This document shows positions 5,797-13,525 of a stretch of DNA of 15,044 bases, piece by piece. Positions within the stretch are counted from its first letter, which is position 1. Every line of letters begins with the position of its first letter. The notes under the pieces are model-generated. The model was not told where the DNA came from, ran no database searches, and saw only the letters and a program-made list of their open reading frames with translations. Source of the DNA: JAENVT01 sp031412355 (GTDB lineage Bacteria > Actinomycetota > Acidimicrobiia > Acidimicrobiales > Ilumatobacteraceae); contig JANOCR010000162.1 of the NCBI GenBank assembly GCA_031412355.1, positions 1-15,044 of the forward strand, in the 5' to 3' direction. The position numbers and the translations under genes were made by a program.

Positions 5797-6459
5797 ATGG
5801 GATTGCAATCGTTCGAGCGGTCTCTAGAGCGTATGGTCGAGGGCGTGTTCTCACGTGGTTCTCATTCCAGCATTCGCCCGGTCGAGCTCGGCCGGCGTCT
5901 TTTGCGCGAGATGGACGACAATCGCAGCGTCGACGTCAAGGGCCGGCGCATTGTCCCGAACGACTTCAGCTTCCAGATCAGCGGCAAGGACCATGCCGGG
6001 TTCGCCGACATCGACGACGCCTTGAACAACGAGTTGTGCGAAACCGCCCGCGAATACGCGCGGGCCGAGGGTTTTCACTTCATGGGTCCGGTACGGGTGA
6101 CGATGACGGTCGACAACACCCTGAAGCCGGGCCGATTCACCATCTCATCGCGGCTGCGCGAAGCGGGCAGCGGCGGCGGTGCGGCCACATTGGTGCTGCC
6201 ATCGGGCGAACGCGTTGTGCTCAACGACCGGCTCGTGACCATCGGGCGCCTACCCGACTGCACGATTGCGTTGCCCGACGCCAACGTCAGCCGCAAGCAC
6301 ACCGAGGTGCACCATCGCGGCAACGCGTTCGTCATCGTCGACTTGGGATCCACCAACGGCACCAAGATCAACGGCACCCGCATCGACGGTGAACGAACGT
6401 TGACCGATGGCGACATCGTGAGCGTGGGGAGCACGCACCTGCGCTTCGAGGCAACGTGA
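5797..6459 (+). CDS. fhaA: FhaA: DUF3662-FHA phosphothreonine-binding protein
   Basis: A 220-residue cytoplasmic adaptor of the PknB/PstP system. Residues 1-120 are the FhaA N-terminal domain (DUF3662), beginning QSFERSLERMVEGVFSR and running through RPVELGRRLLREMDD, VPNDFSFQIS and the VRVTMTVDNTLKPGRF strands. Residues 130-218 are an FHA domain with the phosphothreonine-binding set: IGR (149-151), SRKH (165-168) and GSTNGT (184-189). In mycobacteria FhaA binds phosphorylated partners such as MviN/MurJ and affects peptidoglycan synthesis. M. tuberculosis FhaA is about 527 residues because of a long disordered linker; here only about 10 residues (REAGSGGGAA) join the domains. ATG at 5797 has no clear ribosome site. 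It is the first gene of the operon and its stop overlaps fhaB. Confidence 0.93.
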   Translation: MGLQSFERSLERMVEGVFSRGSHSSIRPVELGRRLLREMDDNRSVDVKGRRIVPNDFSFQISGKDHAGFADIDDALNNELCETAREYARAEGFHFMGPVRVTMTVDNTLKPGRFTISSRLREAGSGGGAATLVLPSGERVVLNDRLVTIGRLPDCTIALPDANVSRKHTEVHHRGNAFVIVDLGSTNGTKINGTRIDGERTLTDGDIVSVGSTHLRFEAT

Positions 6460-6998
6460 TCGCGGCTGCAACCGAGCCGCTTCTCGGCATTCTCAAGTAC
6501 GTGCTCCTTGCGCTGTTGTATCTGTTCTTCGCCAGGGTGCTGTGGGCGGTGTGGAGCGAAGTTCGCGGGCCGCGGGCCGGGGCCACGGCATCGCAGATCC
6601 ATGCCGGTATCTCCCCCAGCGACCCGACCGTCGCCGCGCCGTCACCGATGGCACCCGAGCTCAAGCACGGTCGTCGTTCCGTGCGGGCGCCGAAGGGAAG
6701 GAAGGGCAACGTCGGCCGGTTCGTCGTGCTGGAACCGAAAGCTACGCGTGGCTCCGTCTTCGCAATGGCCGACGAGATCACCATCGGTCGGGCCGCGAAC
6801 GCCACCATCGGAATGGGCGACGATTCGTTCGTGTCGCAGTTGCATGCCCGTGTGTTTCGCGACGCCGGGATGACGATGATCGAGGATCTCGGCTCGACCA
6901 ACGGCACCTACCTCAACGGCAAGCGCCTGACTGAACCCGAGCGGGTCACCAAGGGTGATCGGGTGCAGATCGGCAACACCGTGTTCGAGGCCGAGTAG
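6456..6998 (+). CDS. fhaB: FhaB (FipA-like): membrane-anchored FHA protein
   Basis: A 180-residue protein with one N-terminal membrane helix (about 12-33, LLALLYLFFARVLWAVW), a Pro/Ala/Ser linker and a C-terminal FHA domain at about 88-178. FHA residues are IGR (110-112), SQLH (127-130) in place of the usual SRxH, and GSTNGTYLNG (146-155). It corresponds to M. tuberculosis FhaB/FipA, which links PknA/PknB phosphorylation to FtsZ-FtsQ and division. The short periplasmic N-terminus puts the FHA domain in the cytoplasm. Start is GTG at 6456, inside GTGA shared with the fhaA stop (4-base overlap). The missing Arg in the SRxH block is mildly unusual and could alter phosphothreonine affinity. The pstP start overlaps its stop by one base. 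Confidence 0.92.
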   Translation: MIAAATEPLLGILKYVLLALLYLFFARVLWAVWSEVRGPRAGATASQIHAGISPSDPTVAAPSPMAPELKHGRRSVRAPKGRKGNVGRFVVLEPKATRGSVFAMADEITIGRAANATIGMGDDSFVSQLHARVFRDAGMTMIEDLGSTNGTYLNGKRLTEPERVTKGDRVQIGNTVFEAE

Positions 6999-8191
6999 TG
7001 AGCGATCACGTCGCATTCACCGACCAACCAGCCGTGCGTTGGGGGGCAGCCACGCACGTCGGCCTGGTGCGCGCCGGAAATGAGGACGCATTCGTCTCCG
7101 AGCCGATGGTCTTCGGAGTGGCCGATGGAATGGGTGGGCATCAAGCAGGCGAGGTCGCCAGCGAGATCGCGGCACGCATCATCCGCGACCGGCTCGGTAC
7201 AGGCGCCAGCAATGTCGGCGTCGTGGTCGCATCGGTGGTCGAAGCCAACGCCTCGATCTACCAGGCTGCGCACGCAAGCGACGACCATCAAGGCATGGGC
7301 ACCACGCTGACCGCGCTTGTGGTCATGCGCGCCGACGAATCCAATGTGGCCCGCTTCGCGCTCGTCAACGTCGGCGATTCGCGGACCTACCTGCTGCGCA
7401 ACGGCGAGTTGCACCGCGCCACGGTTGATCACAGCTACGTCCAAGAACTGGTCAACACCGGCCACATCACCGAGGACGAGGCGCGCAGTCATCCACGCCG
7501 CAACATCGTCACCCGCGCCCTGGGGATCGAGCCCACGGTCCGCGTCGACACCTGGCTGGTGCCGATGGTTCACGGAGACCGGTTCATCCTGTGCAGCGAC
7601 GGCCTGGTCGACGAGGTTGCCGACGACGACATCGCTGTCATCGCCCGTGCGGCCACCGATCCGCAGACTGCGGCCGAGGAGCTGATCGCCAAGGCCAACG
7701 CCAACGGGGGCCGCGACAACGTGACGGTCGTGGTGGTCGACGTGCTGCAGGGTGTCGAGCCAACGGCGGCTGATGCGGAGCTCGAATCCGAGCCGGGTTG
7801 GCCGGGCTCCGACTCGACGGGAACGATGATCGACGCCGACGCCAACAGCGTGCTGTCGAACCCTGTCATCGTCGGCGATTCCGGGCTGACGATGCCGCCG
7901 GTCGTGCACGTTGCCGGTGCCGGCGAGCCAGACGCAAGAAGTCACTGGGGAACCCGCCGATTCCTGAAGTTCCTGGGTGGCGCGGCGGCCATCGTCGTCT
8001 TCGCCGCGCTGATCGCCGCCCTCGTCTACAACACCGTGCAGGATGATCCGGCTCCGACCCCGACGACCGTCGCAGTTACGGAGCCGGCTACAACGCCCGA
8101 GACCACTCCTGCGACCAGTTCGACCAGTTCGACCAGTTCCACCAGCAGCACGACATCGACCTCGAGCACGACGACCACATCGGGCCCATGA
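6998..8191 (+). CDS. pstP: PstP: membrane PP2C-type Ser/Thr protein phosphatase
   Basis: A 397-residue PPM/PP2C phosphatase that dephosphorylates PknB and its substrates. The catalytic domain (about 10-250) has the metal-binding blocks in order: GLVRAGNEDAF (D30), VADGMGGHQAGEVAS (D43), GMGTTLTA, NVGDSRTYL, HPRRNIVTRALG, GDRFILCSDGL (D201) and GGRDNVTVVVV (D240). A membrane helix lies at about 324-346. The 50 residues outside are Pro/Thr/Ser-rich and end in repeated TSS, with no folded external domain. Start GTG at 6998 shares one base with the fhaB TAG stop; the rodA ATG overlaps the pstP TGA (ATGA). The order fhaB-pstP-rodA matches mycobacteria. The repeated tail is described separately. 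Confidence 0.95.
   Translation: MSDHVAFTDQPAVRWGAATHVGLVRAGNEDAFVSEPMVFGVADGMGGHQAGEVASEIAARIIRDRLGTGASNVGVVVASVVEANASIYQAAHASDDHQGMGTTLTALVVMRADESNVARFALVNVGDSRTYLLRNGELHRATVDHSYVQELVNTGHITEDEARSHPRRNIVTRALGIEPTVRVDTWLVPMVHGDRFILCSDGLVDEVADDDIAVIARAATDPQTAAEELIAKANANGGRDNVTVVVVDVLQGVEPTAADAELESEPGWPGSDSTGTMIDADANSVLSNPVIVGDSGLTMPPVVHVAGAGEPDARSHWGTRRFLKFLGGAAAIVVFAALIAALVYNTVQDDPAPTPTTVAVTEPATTPETTPATSSTSSTSSTSSTTSTSSTTTTSGP
8113..8139 (+). repeat. Three perfect 9-bp tandem repeats in the pstP tail
   Basis: GACCAGTTC is repeated three times without error (8113-8121, 8122-8130, 8131-8139). In frame it encodes Thr-Ser-Ser units in the external tail of PstP, and the pattern decays into further ACC/AGC/ACG codons up to the stop. 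Because the unit is 9 bases, copy-number change would lengthen or shorten the tail without a frameshift. Confidence 0.9.
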
Positions 8192-9558
8192 GCGCGTCGC
8201 CGATCGCCGCAGCAAGGCGTCGCACCGAACTCGGCCTGATCGTGATGGCTGCGACCGTCACCGGAGCGGCATACACCCTCGCTTCCCTGGGGCAGAACGC
8301 CGAGATCCCGCCGATCCTGGTGCCGTTCCTGTTGGCGGTACTCGGCCTGCTGGTCGTCGCTCATCTCGCCAATCGGGTGCTGGCCAAAGGCGCCGACGGC
8401 ACCATCCTCCCGCTGGCCGCGCTGCTGCACGGCATCGGCTACGTGATGATCGCTCGGCTCAGCGAGCGATCGGCCGGATTGCAGACAACGTGGACCTTGG
8501 TCGCCATCGTCGCCTACGTCGCAACCCTGGTCATCATCCAACGCGCCTCGGATCTCGCCCGCTACCAGTGGAGCTTTCTCGTCATCGGCGCCACGCTGCT
8601 CCTCCTGCCACTGGTCCCCGGGATCGGCAACACCAAGGCCGGCGCCCAGATCTGGGTCAGCATCGGTCCGATCAACTTTCAACCGGGCGAGTTCGCCAAG
8701 ATCGCTCTCGCGTTGTTCTTCGCCGGATACCTCGCCGATCACCGCGAACTGATTGCGGCCGGCACATGGCGAGTTGGTCCGTTCCACCTTCCCGAACCAC
8801 GACATCTCCTGCCGATCGCCCTTGCATGGGGGTTCGCCGTTGTGGTGATGGTCGCCGAAAAAGACCTCGGATCGTCGCTGCTGTTCTTCACCCTGTTCGT
8901 AGTGATGATGTGGGTCTCGACCGAACGGGCCAGCTACCTCGTGATCGGCTTGCTGCTGTTCTCGGGCGCGGCGTTCGTCGCCTGGCGACTGTTCGACCAT
9001 GTCCAGACACGCGTAGCCATCTGGCGAAATCCATGGCCGCAGTACGAAGGCAAGGGCTACCAGATCGTGCAGGCGATGTTCGCCTTCGCCAACGGCGGCA
9101 CAGGCGGCACCGGCCTCGGACTCGGAAGTCCCAACAAGATCCCCGTGGCCAAGACCGACTTCATCTTCGCTGCGATCGGCGAGGAGCTCGGGCTGCTCGG
9201 CACTACCGCCATCCTGATCGGTTTCTTGCTGATGATCGGCGGGGGGCTTCGGGTCGCGATCCGTGCGGACCGCGCCTTCGAAAAGTTGCTGGCCACCGGT
9301 CTCACGACGATCGTGGGCATCCAAGCGTTCATCATCATCGGCGGTGTCACCCGAGTCGTGCCGCTGACAGGCATCGCCCTGCCGTTCGTCAGCTACGGCG
9401 GGTCCAGTCTGCTGGCCAACTACGTGCTACTGGCGTTGCTTGTGCGCGTCAGCGATTCGACGGCGCGACGCCTCGGTGAGACACCGAATGAACTGACGAC
9501 CTCCGAGCGGTTCGAGGCATACCGGCAGCGACGGATGGCGGCGAAGGCGCGGTCATGA
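8188..9558 (+). CDS. rodA: RodA: SEDS-family peptidoglycan glycosyltransferase
   Basis: A 456-residue polytopic membrane protein of the RodA/FtsW/SpoVE family that polymerises lipid II into glycan strands. Family motifs: WVSIGPINFQPGEFAKI (156-172), EKDLGSSLLFF (224-234) with the probable catalytic Asp D226, KGYQIVQAMFAFANGG (289-304), TDFIFAAIGEELGLLG (323-338) and LPFVSYGGSSLLANY (398-412). The QPGEFAK form with Gly replacing the more common Ser occurs, as I recall, in actinobacterial RodA. About ten membrane segments are visible and length is in the normal actinobacterial range. Start ATG at 8188 overlaps the pstP stop, and its own stop overlaps pbpA (ATGA), so it is probably translated in a fixed ratio with its partner PbpA. 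RodA is preferred over FtsW because of the pbpA-pknB context; actinobacterial ftsW normally lies in the mur/dcw cluster. Confidence 0.94.
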   Translation: MSASPIAAARRRTELGLIVMAATVTGAAYTLASLGQNAEIPPILVPFLLAVLGLLVVAHLANRVLAKGADGTILPLAALLHGIGYVMIARLSERSAGLQTTWTLVAIVAYVATLVIIQRASDLARYQWSFLVIGATLLLLPLVPGIGNTKAGAQIWVSIGPINFQPGEFAKIALALFFAGYLADHRELIAAGTWRVGPFHLPEPRHLLPIALAWGFAVVVMVAEKDLGSSLLFFTLFVVMMWVSTERASYLVIGLLLFSGAAFVAWRLFDHVQTRVAIWRNPWPQYEGKGYQIVQAMFAFANGGTGGTGLGLGSPNKIPVAKTDFIFAAIGEELGLLGTTAILIGFLLMIGGGLRVAIRADRAFEKLLATGLTTIVGIQAFIIIGGVTRVVPLTGIALPFVSYGGSSLLANYVLLALLVRVSDSTARRLGETPNELTTSERFEAYRQRRMAAKARS

Positions 9559-11045
9559 ACAAGCAGATCCGCCGCCTCGCGCTGGCCTTGCTGGCCTGCT
9601 ATCTGGTGCTGTTCGTTCAGTTGAACGTGTTGGCCGTCGGCCGCCAACGCGAGCTCAACGCGGACCCGCGCAACAACCGCCAGACCGAACGAGACTTCAA
9701 CCGCCCGCGCGGCGCGATCGTCGCCGCCGACGGCACCGTGCTGGCCAGGAGCGTCCCGACCCTGCAAGGCGCCGAGTTCAAGTACCAGCGCGAGTACCCG
9801 ACCGGCGATCTGTTCGGAAACGTCACCGGCTACTACACCTTCAGCTTCGGCTCGACCCAGGTCGAGCGCACGCAGAACGAAGTATTGATGGGCGATACCA
9901 GCGAGCAGAAGCTCCGCGCCATCGGAGGATTGTTCAGCGGTGACGACAACACCGGCAGCGTCGTGCTGACTATGCGGCCCGACGTGCAGCAGGTCGCCGC
10001 CGACGCGCTCGGTGCTCGCGAAGGCTCCGTCGTGGTGATGGACCCGCACACCGGGGCCGTGATCGCGATGGTCAGCAACCCGCGGTTCAACCCGGCAGAC
10101 GTGGCCGTGCACAACTCGAAGCAGGCAGAGGATGTCTTGACGTTCCTCAACGCAGTGCCCGGCAAGCCGCTGCTCGCCAACGCGTATCAAGAGCGCTACA
10201 TGCCCGGCTCGAGCTTCAAGGTGATCACCACGTCGATTGCGTTCGAGAACGGCGCCACCTCGATGGAGCGCGCCTTCCCCGACTCCAGGGAGTACATCCC
10301 ACCGCAGACGACCGATCCGATCCAGAACTTCGGTGGCTCCGTGTGCGGCGGCACGATGGTCGTGGTCTTCTACCGCAGTTGCAACATCCCGTTCGCCCAG
10401 TTGGCCATCGAGCTGGGTCCCGAAAAGATGGTCGAGGGCACCAAGAAATGGGGCATCGGCGAGCCGATTCCCATCGATCTCCCGGCTCCTGTAGCGAGCG
10501 GATTCGGTGAGGTCACCGACTTCACGGATCAGTTGCCGTTACTGGCAATCGGTGGCTTCGGGCAGGGCAGCACGACGATGGTGCCCGTGCACATGGCGAT
10601 GATTGCCAGCACCATCGCCAACGGGGGTGTGATGATGAAGCCTCACGTCGTCGATGCCACACTCGATCACAACGGCGGGGTGTTGACGCGCACCACTCCT
10701 GCTGCGTGGAAGACGCCCATCTCGGCCGCGACGGCCGAGACACTGACCACGTTGATGATCGGCGTGGTCAACCAGGGCACCGGCACGGCGATGCAACTCG
10801 AGGGCGGCATCCAGGCAGCAGCCAAAACCGGGACGGCCCAGTTGAACGTGACCGGTCCGGAACGGTCGAACGCTTGGATCATCGGTTTCGCACCCGCTGT
10901 TGCTCCGCAGTATGCAGTCGCGGTGGTGCTGAAGGGAGGCCCCGACGACGAGGTCAGTGCCAGCACCGGCGGAAAATTGGCCGGCCCGATCGCCAAACAG
11001 GTACTCGACTATCTGTTCGCCACCCCAGCACCGATAGGCGGGTGA
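9555..11045 (+). CDS. pbpA: PbpA: class B penicillin-binding protein transpeptidase
   Basis: A 496-residue class B PBP that cross-links peptidoglycan with RodA. A single N-terminal membrane anchor lies at about 7-28, followed by the class B entry motif FNRPRGAIVAADGTVLA (48-64) and the transpeptidase domain. The three penicillin-binding motifs are present: SSFK with nucleophile S219 and K222, SCN (275-277), and KTG (424-426) in AAAKTGTAQ. This is the same length class as M. tuberculosis PbpA (491). C264 and C276 lie in the external domain and could form a disulfide. Start ATG at 9555 overlaps the rodA TGA. The stop is followed by an 83-base gap before pknB. In mycobacteria PbpA is itself a PknB substrate, which would tie this gene to the kinase downstream. 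Confidence 0.95.
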   Translation: MNKQIRRLALALLACYLVLFVQLNVLAVGRQRELNADPRNNRQTERDFNRPRGAIVAADGTVLARSVPTLQGAEFKYQREYPTGDLFGNVTGYYTFSFGSTQVERTQNEVLMGDTSEQKLRAIGGLFSGDDNTGSVVLTMRPDVQQVAADALGAREGSVVVMDPHTGAVIAMVSNPRFNPADVAVHNSKQAEDVLTFLNAVPGKPLLANAYQERYMPGSSFKVITTSIAFENGATSMERAFPDSREYIPPQTTDPIQNFGGSVCGGTMVVVFYRSCNIPFAQLAIELGPEKMVEGTKKWGIGEPIPIDLPAPVASGFGEVTDFTDQLPLLAIGGFGQGSTTMVPVHMAMIASTIANGGVMMKPHVVDATLDHNGGVLTRTTPAAWKTPISAATAETLTTLMIGVVNQGTGTAMQLEGGIQAAAKTGTAQLNVTGPERSNAWIIGFAPAVAPQYAVAVVLKGGPDDEVSASTGGKLAGPIAKQVLDYLFATPAPIGG

Positions 11046-11128
11046 GACACGGGTGACGTCAGATAAATGGCCACTCGTGGGTAACCTCGTGGCGCGTTCG
11101 ACGCGCAAGAAAGCAGCGTAGGCAGCAC
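11046..11128 (+). promoter_or_regulatory. pbpA-pknB gap with possible promoter and hairpin
   Basis: This is the only gap inside the envelope operon. It contains TAACCT (11082-11087), a possible -10 box without a convincing -35, and a small perfect hairpin with arms GCGCGT (11092-11097) and ACGCGC (11101-11106) around TCG. A weak AGG (11120-11122) lies 6 bases before the pknB GTG. The gap suggests that pknB may have its own promoter or an attenuating hairpin; neither is proven. Confidence 0.3.
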
Positions 11129-13519
11129 GTGACAGACAACGGCGAGCGGACGGTACTCAACGACCGCTACGAAATCCAACAGCGCATCGGGCGGGGTGGC
11201 ATGGCCGACGTGTTCTTGGCGCGCGACCTGTTGCTCGATCGCCTGGTGGCCATCAAGGTGCTGTTTCCCGAGTTCGCCACCGACCCGAACTTCGTCGAGC
11301 GGTTCCGCCGCGAGGCCCAATCCGCCGCCAACCTGACCCACCCCAACATCGTCGCCGTGTACGACTGGGGCAAGTACGCCAACACGTATTTCATGGCCAT
11401 GGAATACGTGCAGGGACGCACCCTGGCCGACATCTTGCGTGCCAACGGCCACATCAATTCGGTGCAGGCCGCGGAGATCGCCAACGAAGTTGCTGCCGCG
11501 CTTGGCAACGCCCATGCCAGCGGCGTGGTGCACCGAGACATCAAGCCGGCCAACATCTTGATCGGTGGCAATGGCCAGGTGAAGGTTGCCGACTTCGGCA
11601 TCGCCCGGGCGATGAATGCGCCGAGCGAGAACAATCTCACGCAGGTCGGTTCGGTCATGGGCACGGCCACCTACTTCTCGCCTGAGCAGGCCCAAGGTGC
11701 GCAGCCCGATCCGCGCAGCGATCTGTACTCCTTGGGCATCGTGCTGTACGAGATGGTGGCCGGCAAGCCGCCGTTCGCTGGCGAGAACCCGGTCAGCATT
11801 GCCTACAAGCAGGTACACGACCTGCCTCAGCCCCTGAATCAACTTGTCGCCGACGTACCCAGGCCGTTCGAGGCGATCGTCGCCAAGCTGCTGGCCAAGG
11901 ATCCCAACATGCGCTACGCCAACGCCGAGGCGTTGCGCGACGACCTGCGCCGCTACCGCAGCGGCGAGCCGGTGCTGGCCTTGACGTCGGTTGTAGGGGC
12001 AGCAGCGGCTCCGCCGCTGCGCACTGGCGACACGGGGGCGGCGGCCAACGTCACCCGGGCGATGCCGCGCACGGCCGCCAATCCGGCGCAAGGTGCTACC
12101 ACGGTGTTGGCGCGAACCTCGATGATGCCCCAGCAACAGCAGCGGCCACCTCGCAACAACTGGTACGGAGTCGCCGCGTTCATTGCCCTGCTGGCACTGG
12201 TGGCGGGCGGCATCGTGCTGTTCAACGCGTTGAAGAACGACGAGCCGGCCACGTCGTTCGCTCTGGCCGATGTGGTCGGGTTGCCTCTCGACGAGGCGAC
12301 CCGGGAACTCGAAGATGCCGGCCTGTCGTTCAACCCGATCGAGGAACCTACCGTTGATGCCATCGAAGGCGCAGTCGTGCGGACGGCACCCATCGCCGGC
12401 ACGATTGTCACCACCGGTCAGGCGATCGACGTCTTCTACAATCCCGTCAAGGCTCCCGTGCCGATTCCGGACGTTCAGGGCCTGACCGTCGAGGAGGCCA
12501 CCAGTACCTTGACCGGTGCTGGCTTCGTCGTGTCGCCAGACACCGTCTTTGTCGTCGACTCCGCCATCGAACCGGGCCGGGTGCTCAGCACCAACCCGCC
12601 GTTCGGCGAGTCGGCCACGCAGGGCAGCACCGTGATCCTGACGGTGTCTAAGGCGCCGGATCAGCAACTGGTTCCCGACGTGACCGGACAGACCGCTGAT
12701 GCAGCGCGGGCGCTTCTCGAAGCAGAGCCCTACACGTTCAATGTCACCGTGACGTCCGAACCAAATGCTGAGGTCGCGGCCGACACCGTCTTGCGCACCG
12801 ATCCTGTCGTCAACACCCCGGTCGCCAAGGGCGCTGCCATCAACCTCATCGTCTCGGCCGGCCCGGCTCGGGTCCGGGTCCCGCCCGTCGAAGGGCTCAC
12901 CGAGGCGGCAGCACGCAACCAGTTGACGCAACGAGGTCTCGTCGCAAACGTCGTCACCGTGCCTGTCGCGACCGGCTCGACCCAAGACGGCATCGTGATC
13001 TCGCAGAGCATCCCATCGACGGAACTAGTGCTACCCGGCACGACGATCCGGCTTCAGGTCGGCAAGGCTGCGCCGGCGCCGACGACTGTCGCGCCGACTG
13101 TTGCGCCGACGACCATTCCACCTACGACTGTGACCGTCCCGCCGACTGCCAACCTCGGAATCACCAAGGTGAGCTCCATCTCGGGCACGACCGTGACCTA
13201 CACGATCATCGCCCGCAACGACGGGCCATTCGACGTCACCGGGGCGCGGGTGACTGACGACATGCCGCCCCAACTGAACTCGATCACCTGGACGTGTTCG
13301 GACGATGCGGGGGCGAACTGCCCTGCAAGTGGTTCCAACGACATCGACGTCGCGGTCAGCTTGAGCGTCGGTACAACGGTGACCTTCACTGTGACAGCGA
13401 CGGTCACCGCGAACTCGGGGACCTTGGAGAACACCGCCACCATCGCGTCGCCAGGCGGTGTGTCGGATCCGTCGCCGGGGAACAACTCCGCGACTGACTC
13501 ACGAAACCTCGGGCCTTAG
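11129..13519 (+). CDS. pknB: PknB: Ser/Thr kinase with four PASTA repeats and a C-terminal DUF11-like domain
   Basis: A 796-residue membrane receptor kinase. Kinase domain (about 14-280): P-loop GRGGMADV (21-28), catalytic lysine K43, HRDIKPANIL (135-144), DFG (155-157), and activation loop TQVGSVMGTATYFSPEQA (171-188). A Pro/Ala/Gln juxtamembrane linker leads to the membrane helix (about 345-366). Outside are four PASTA repeats (about 376-438, 442-508, 512-577, 580-645), which bind muropeptides or lipid II. Then come a Thr/Pro linker (648-673) and a beta-rich domain (674-787) that ends in the DUF11 hallmark NTATIASPGGVSDPSPGNNS. M. tuberculosis PknB (626 residues) stops after its fourth PASTA. 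C723 and C731 could pair. Start GTG at 11129 follows a weak AGG. The gene ends 6 bases from the convergent trpG stop. Confidence 0.95.
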   Translation: MTDNGERTVLNDRYEIQQRIGRGGMADVFLARDLLLDRLVAIKVLFPEFATDPNFVERFRREAQSAANLTHPNIVAVYDWGKYANTYFMAMEYVQGRTLADILRANGHINSVQAAEIANEVAAALGNAHASGVVHRDIKPANILIGGNGQVKVADFGIARAMNAPSENNLTQVGSVMGTATYFSPEQAQGAQPDPRSDLYSLGIVLYEMVAGKPPFAGENPVSIAYKQVHDLPQPLNQLVADVPRPFEAIVAKLLAKDPNMRYANAEALRDDLRRYRSGEPVLALTSVVGAAAAPPLRTGDTGAAANVTRAMPRTAANPAQGATTVLARTSMMPQQQQRPPRNNWYGVAAFIALLALVAGGIVLFNALKNDEPATSFALADVVGLPLDEATRELEDAGLSFNPIEEPTVDAIEGAVVRTAPIAGTIVTTGQAIDVFYNPVKAPVPIPDVQGLTVEEATSTLTGAGFVVSPDTVFVVDSAIEPGRVLSTNPPFGESATQGSTVILTVSKAPDQQLVPDVTGQTADAARALLEAEPYTFNVTVTSEPNAEVAADTVLRTDPVVNTPVAKGAAINLIVSAGPARVRVPPVEGLTEAAARNQLTQRGLVANVVTVPVATGSTQDGIVISQSIPSTELVLPGTTIRLQVGKAAPAPTTVAPTVAPTTIPPTTVTVPPTANLGITKVSSISGTTVTYTIIARNDGPFDVTGARVTDDMPPQLNSITWTCSDDAGANCPASGSNDIDVAVSLSVGTTVTFTVTATVTANSGTLENTATIASPGGVSDPSPGNNSATDSRNLGP

Positions 13520-13525
13520 TTCCCG

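Noticed and set aside
6908..8215. 435-codon minus-strand frame opposite pstP
   Set aside because: The plus strand holds all PP2C motifs and tight gene overlaps. The minus frame is low-information and Arg/Gly/Asp-rich.
8026..9324. 432-codon minus-strand frame opposite rodA
   Set aside because: It is rich in Asp, Gln and Glu with no domain, as expected from the complement of a membrane-protein gene.
11009..12985. 658-codon minus-strand frame opposite pknB
   Set aside because: Despite its length it has no motif. PknB is certain on the other strand, so this is codon-bias shadowing.
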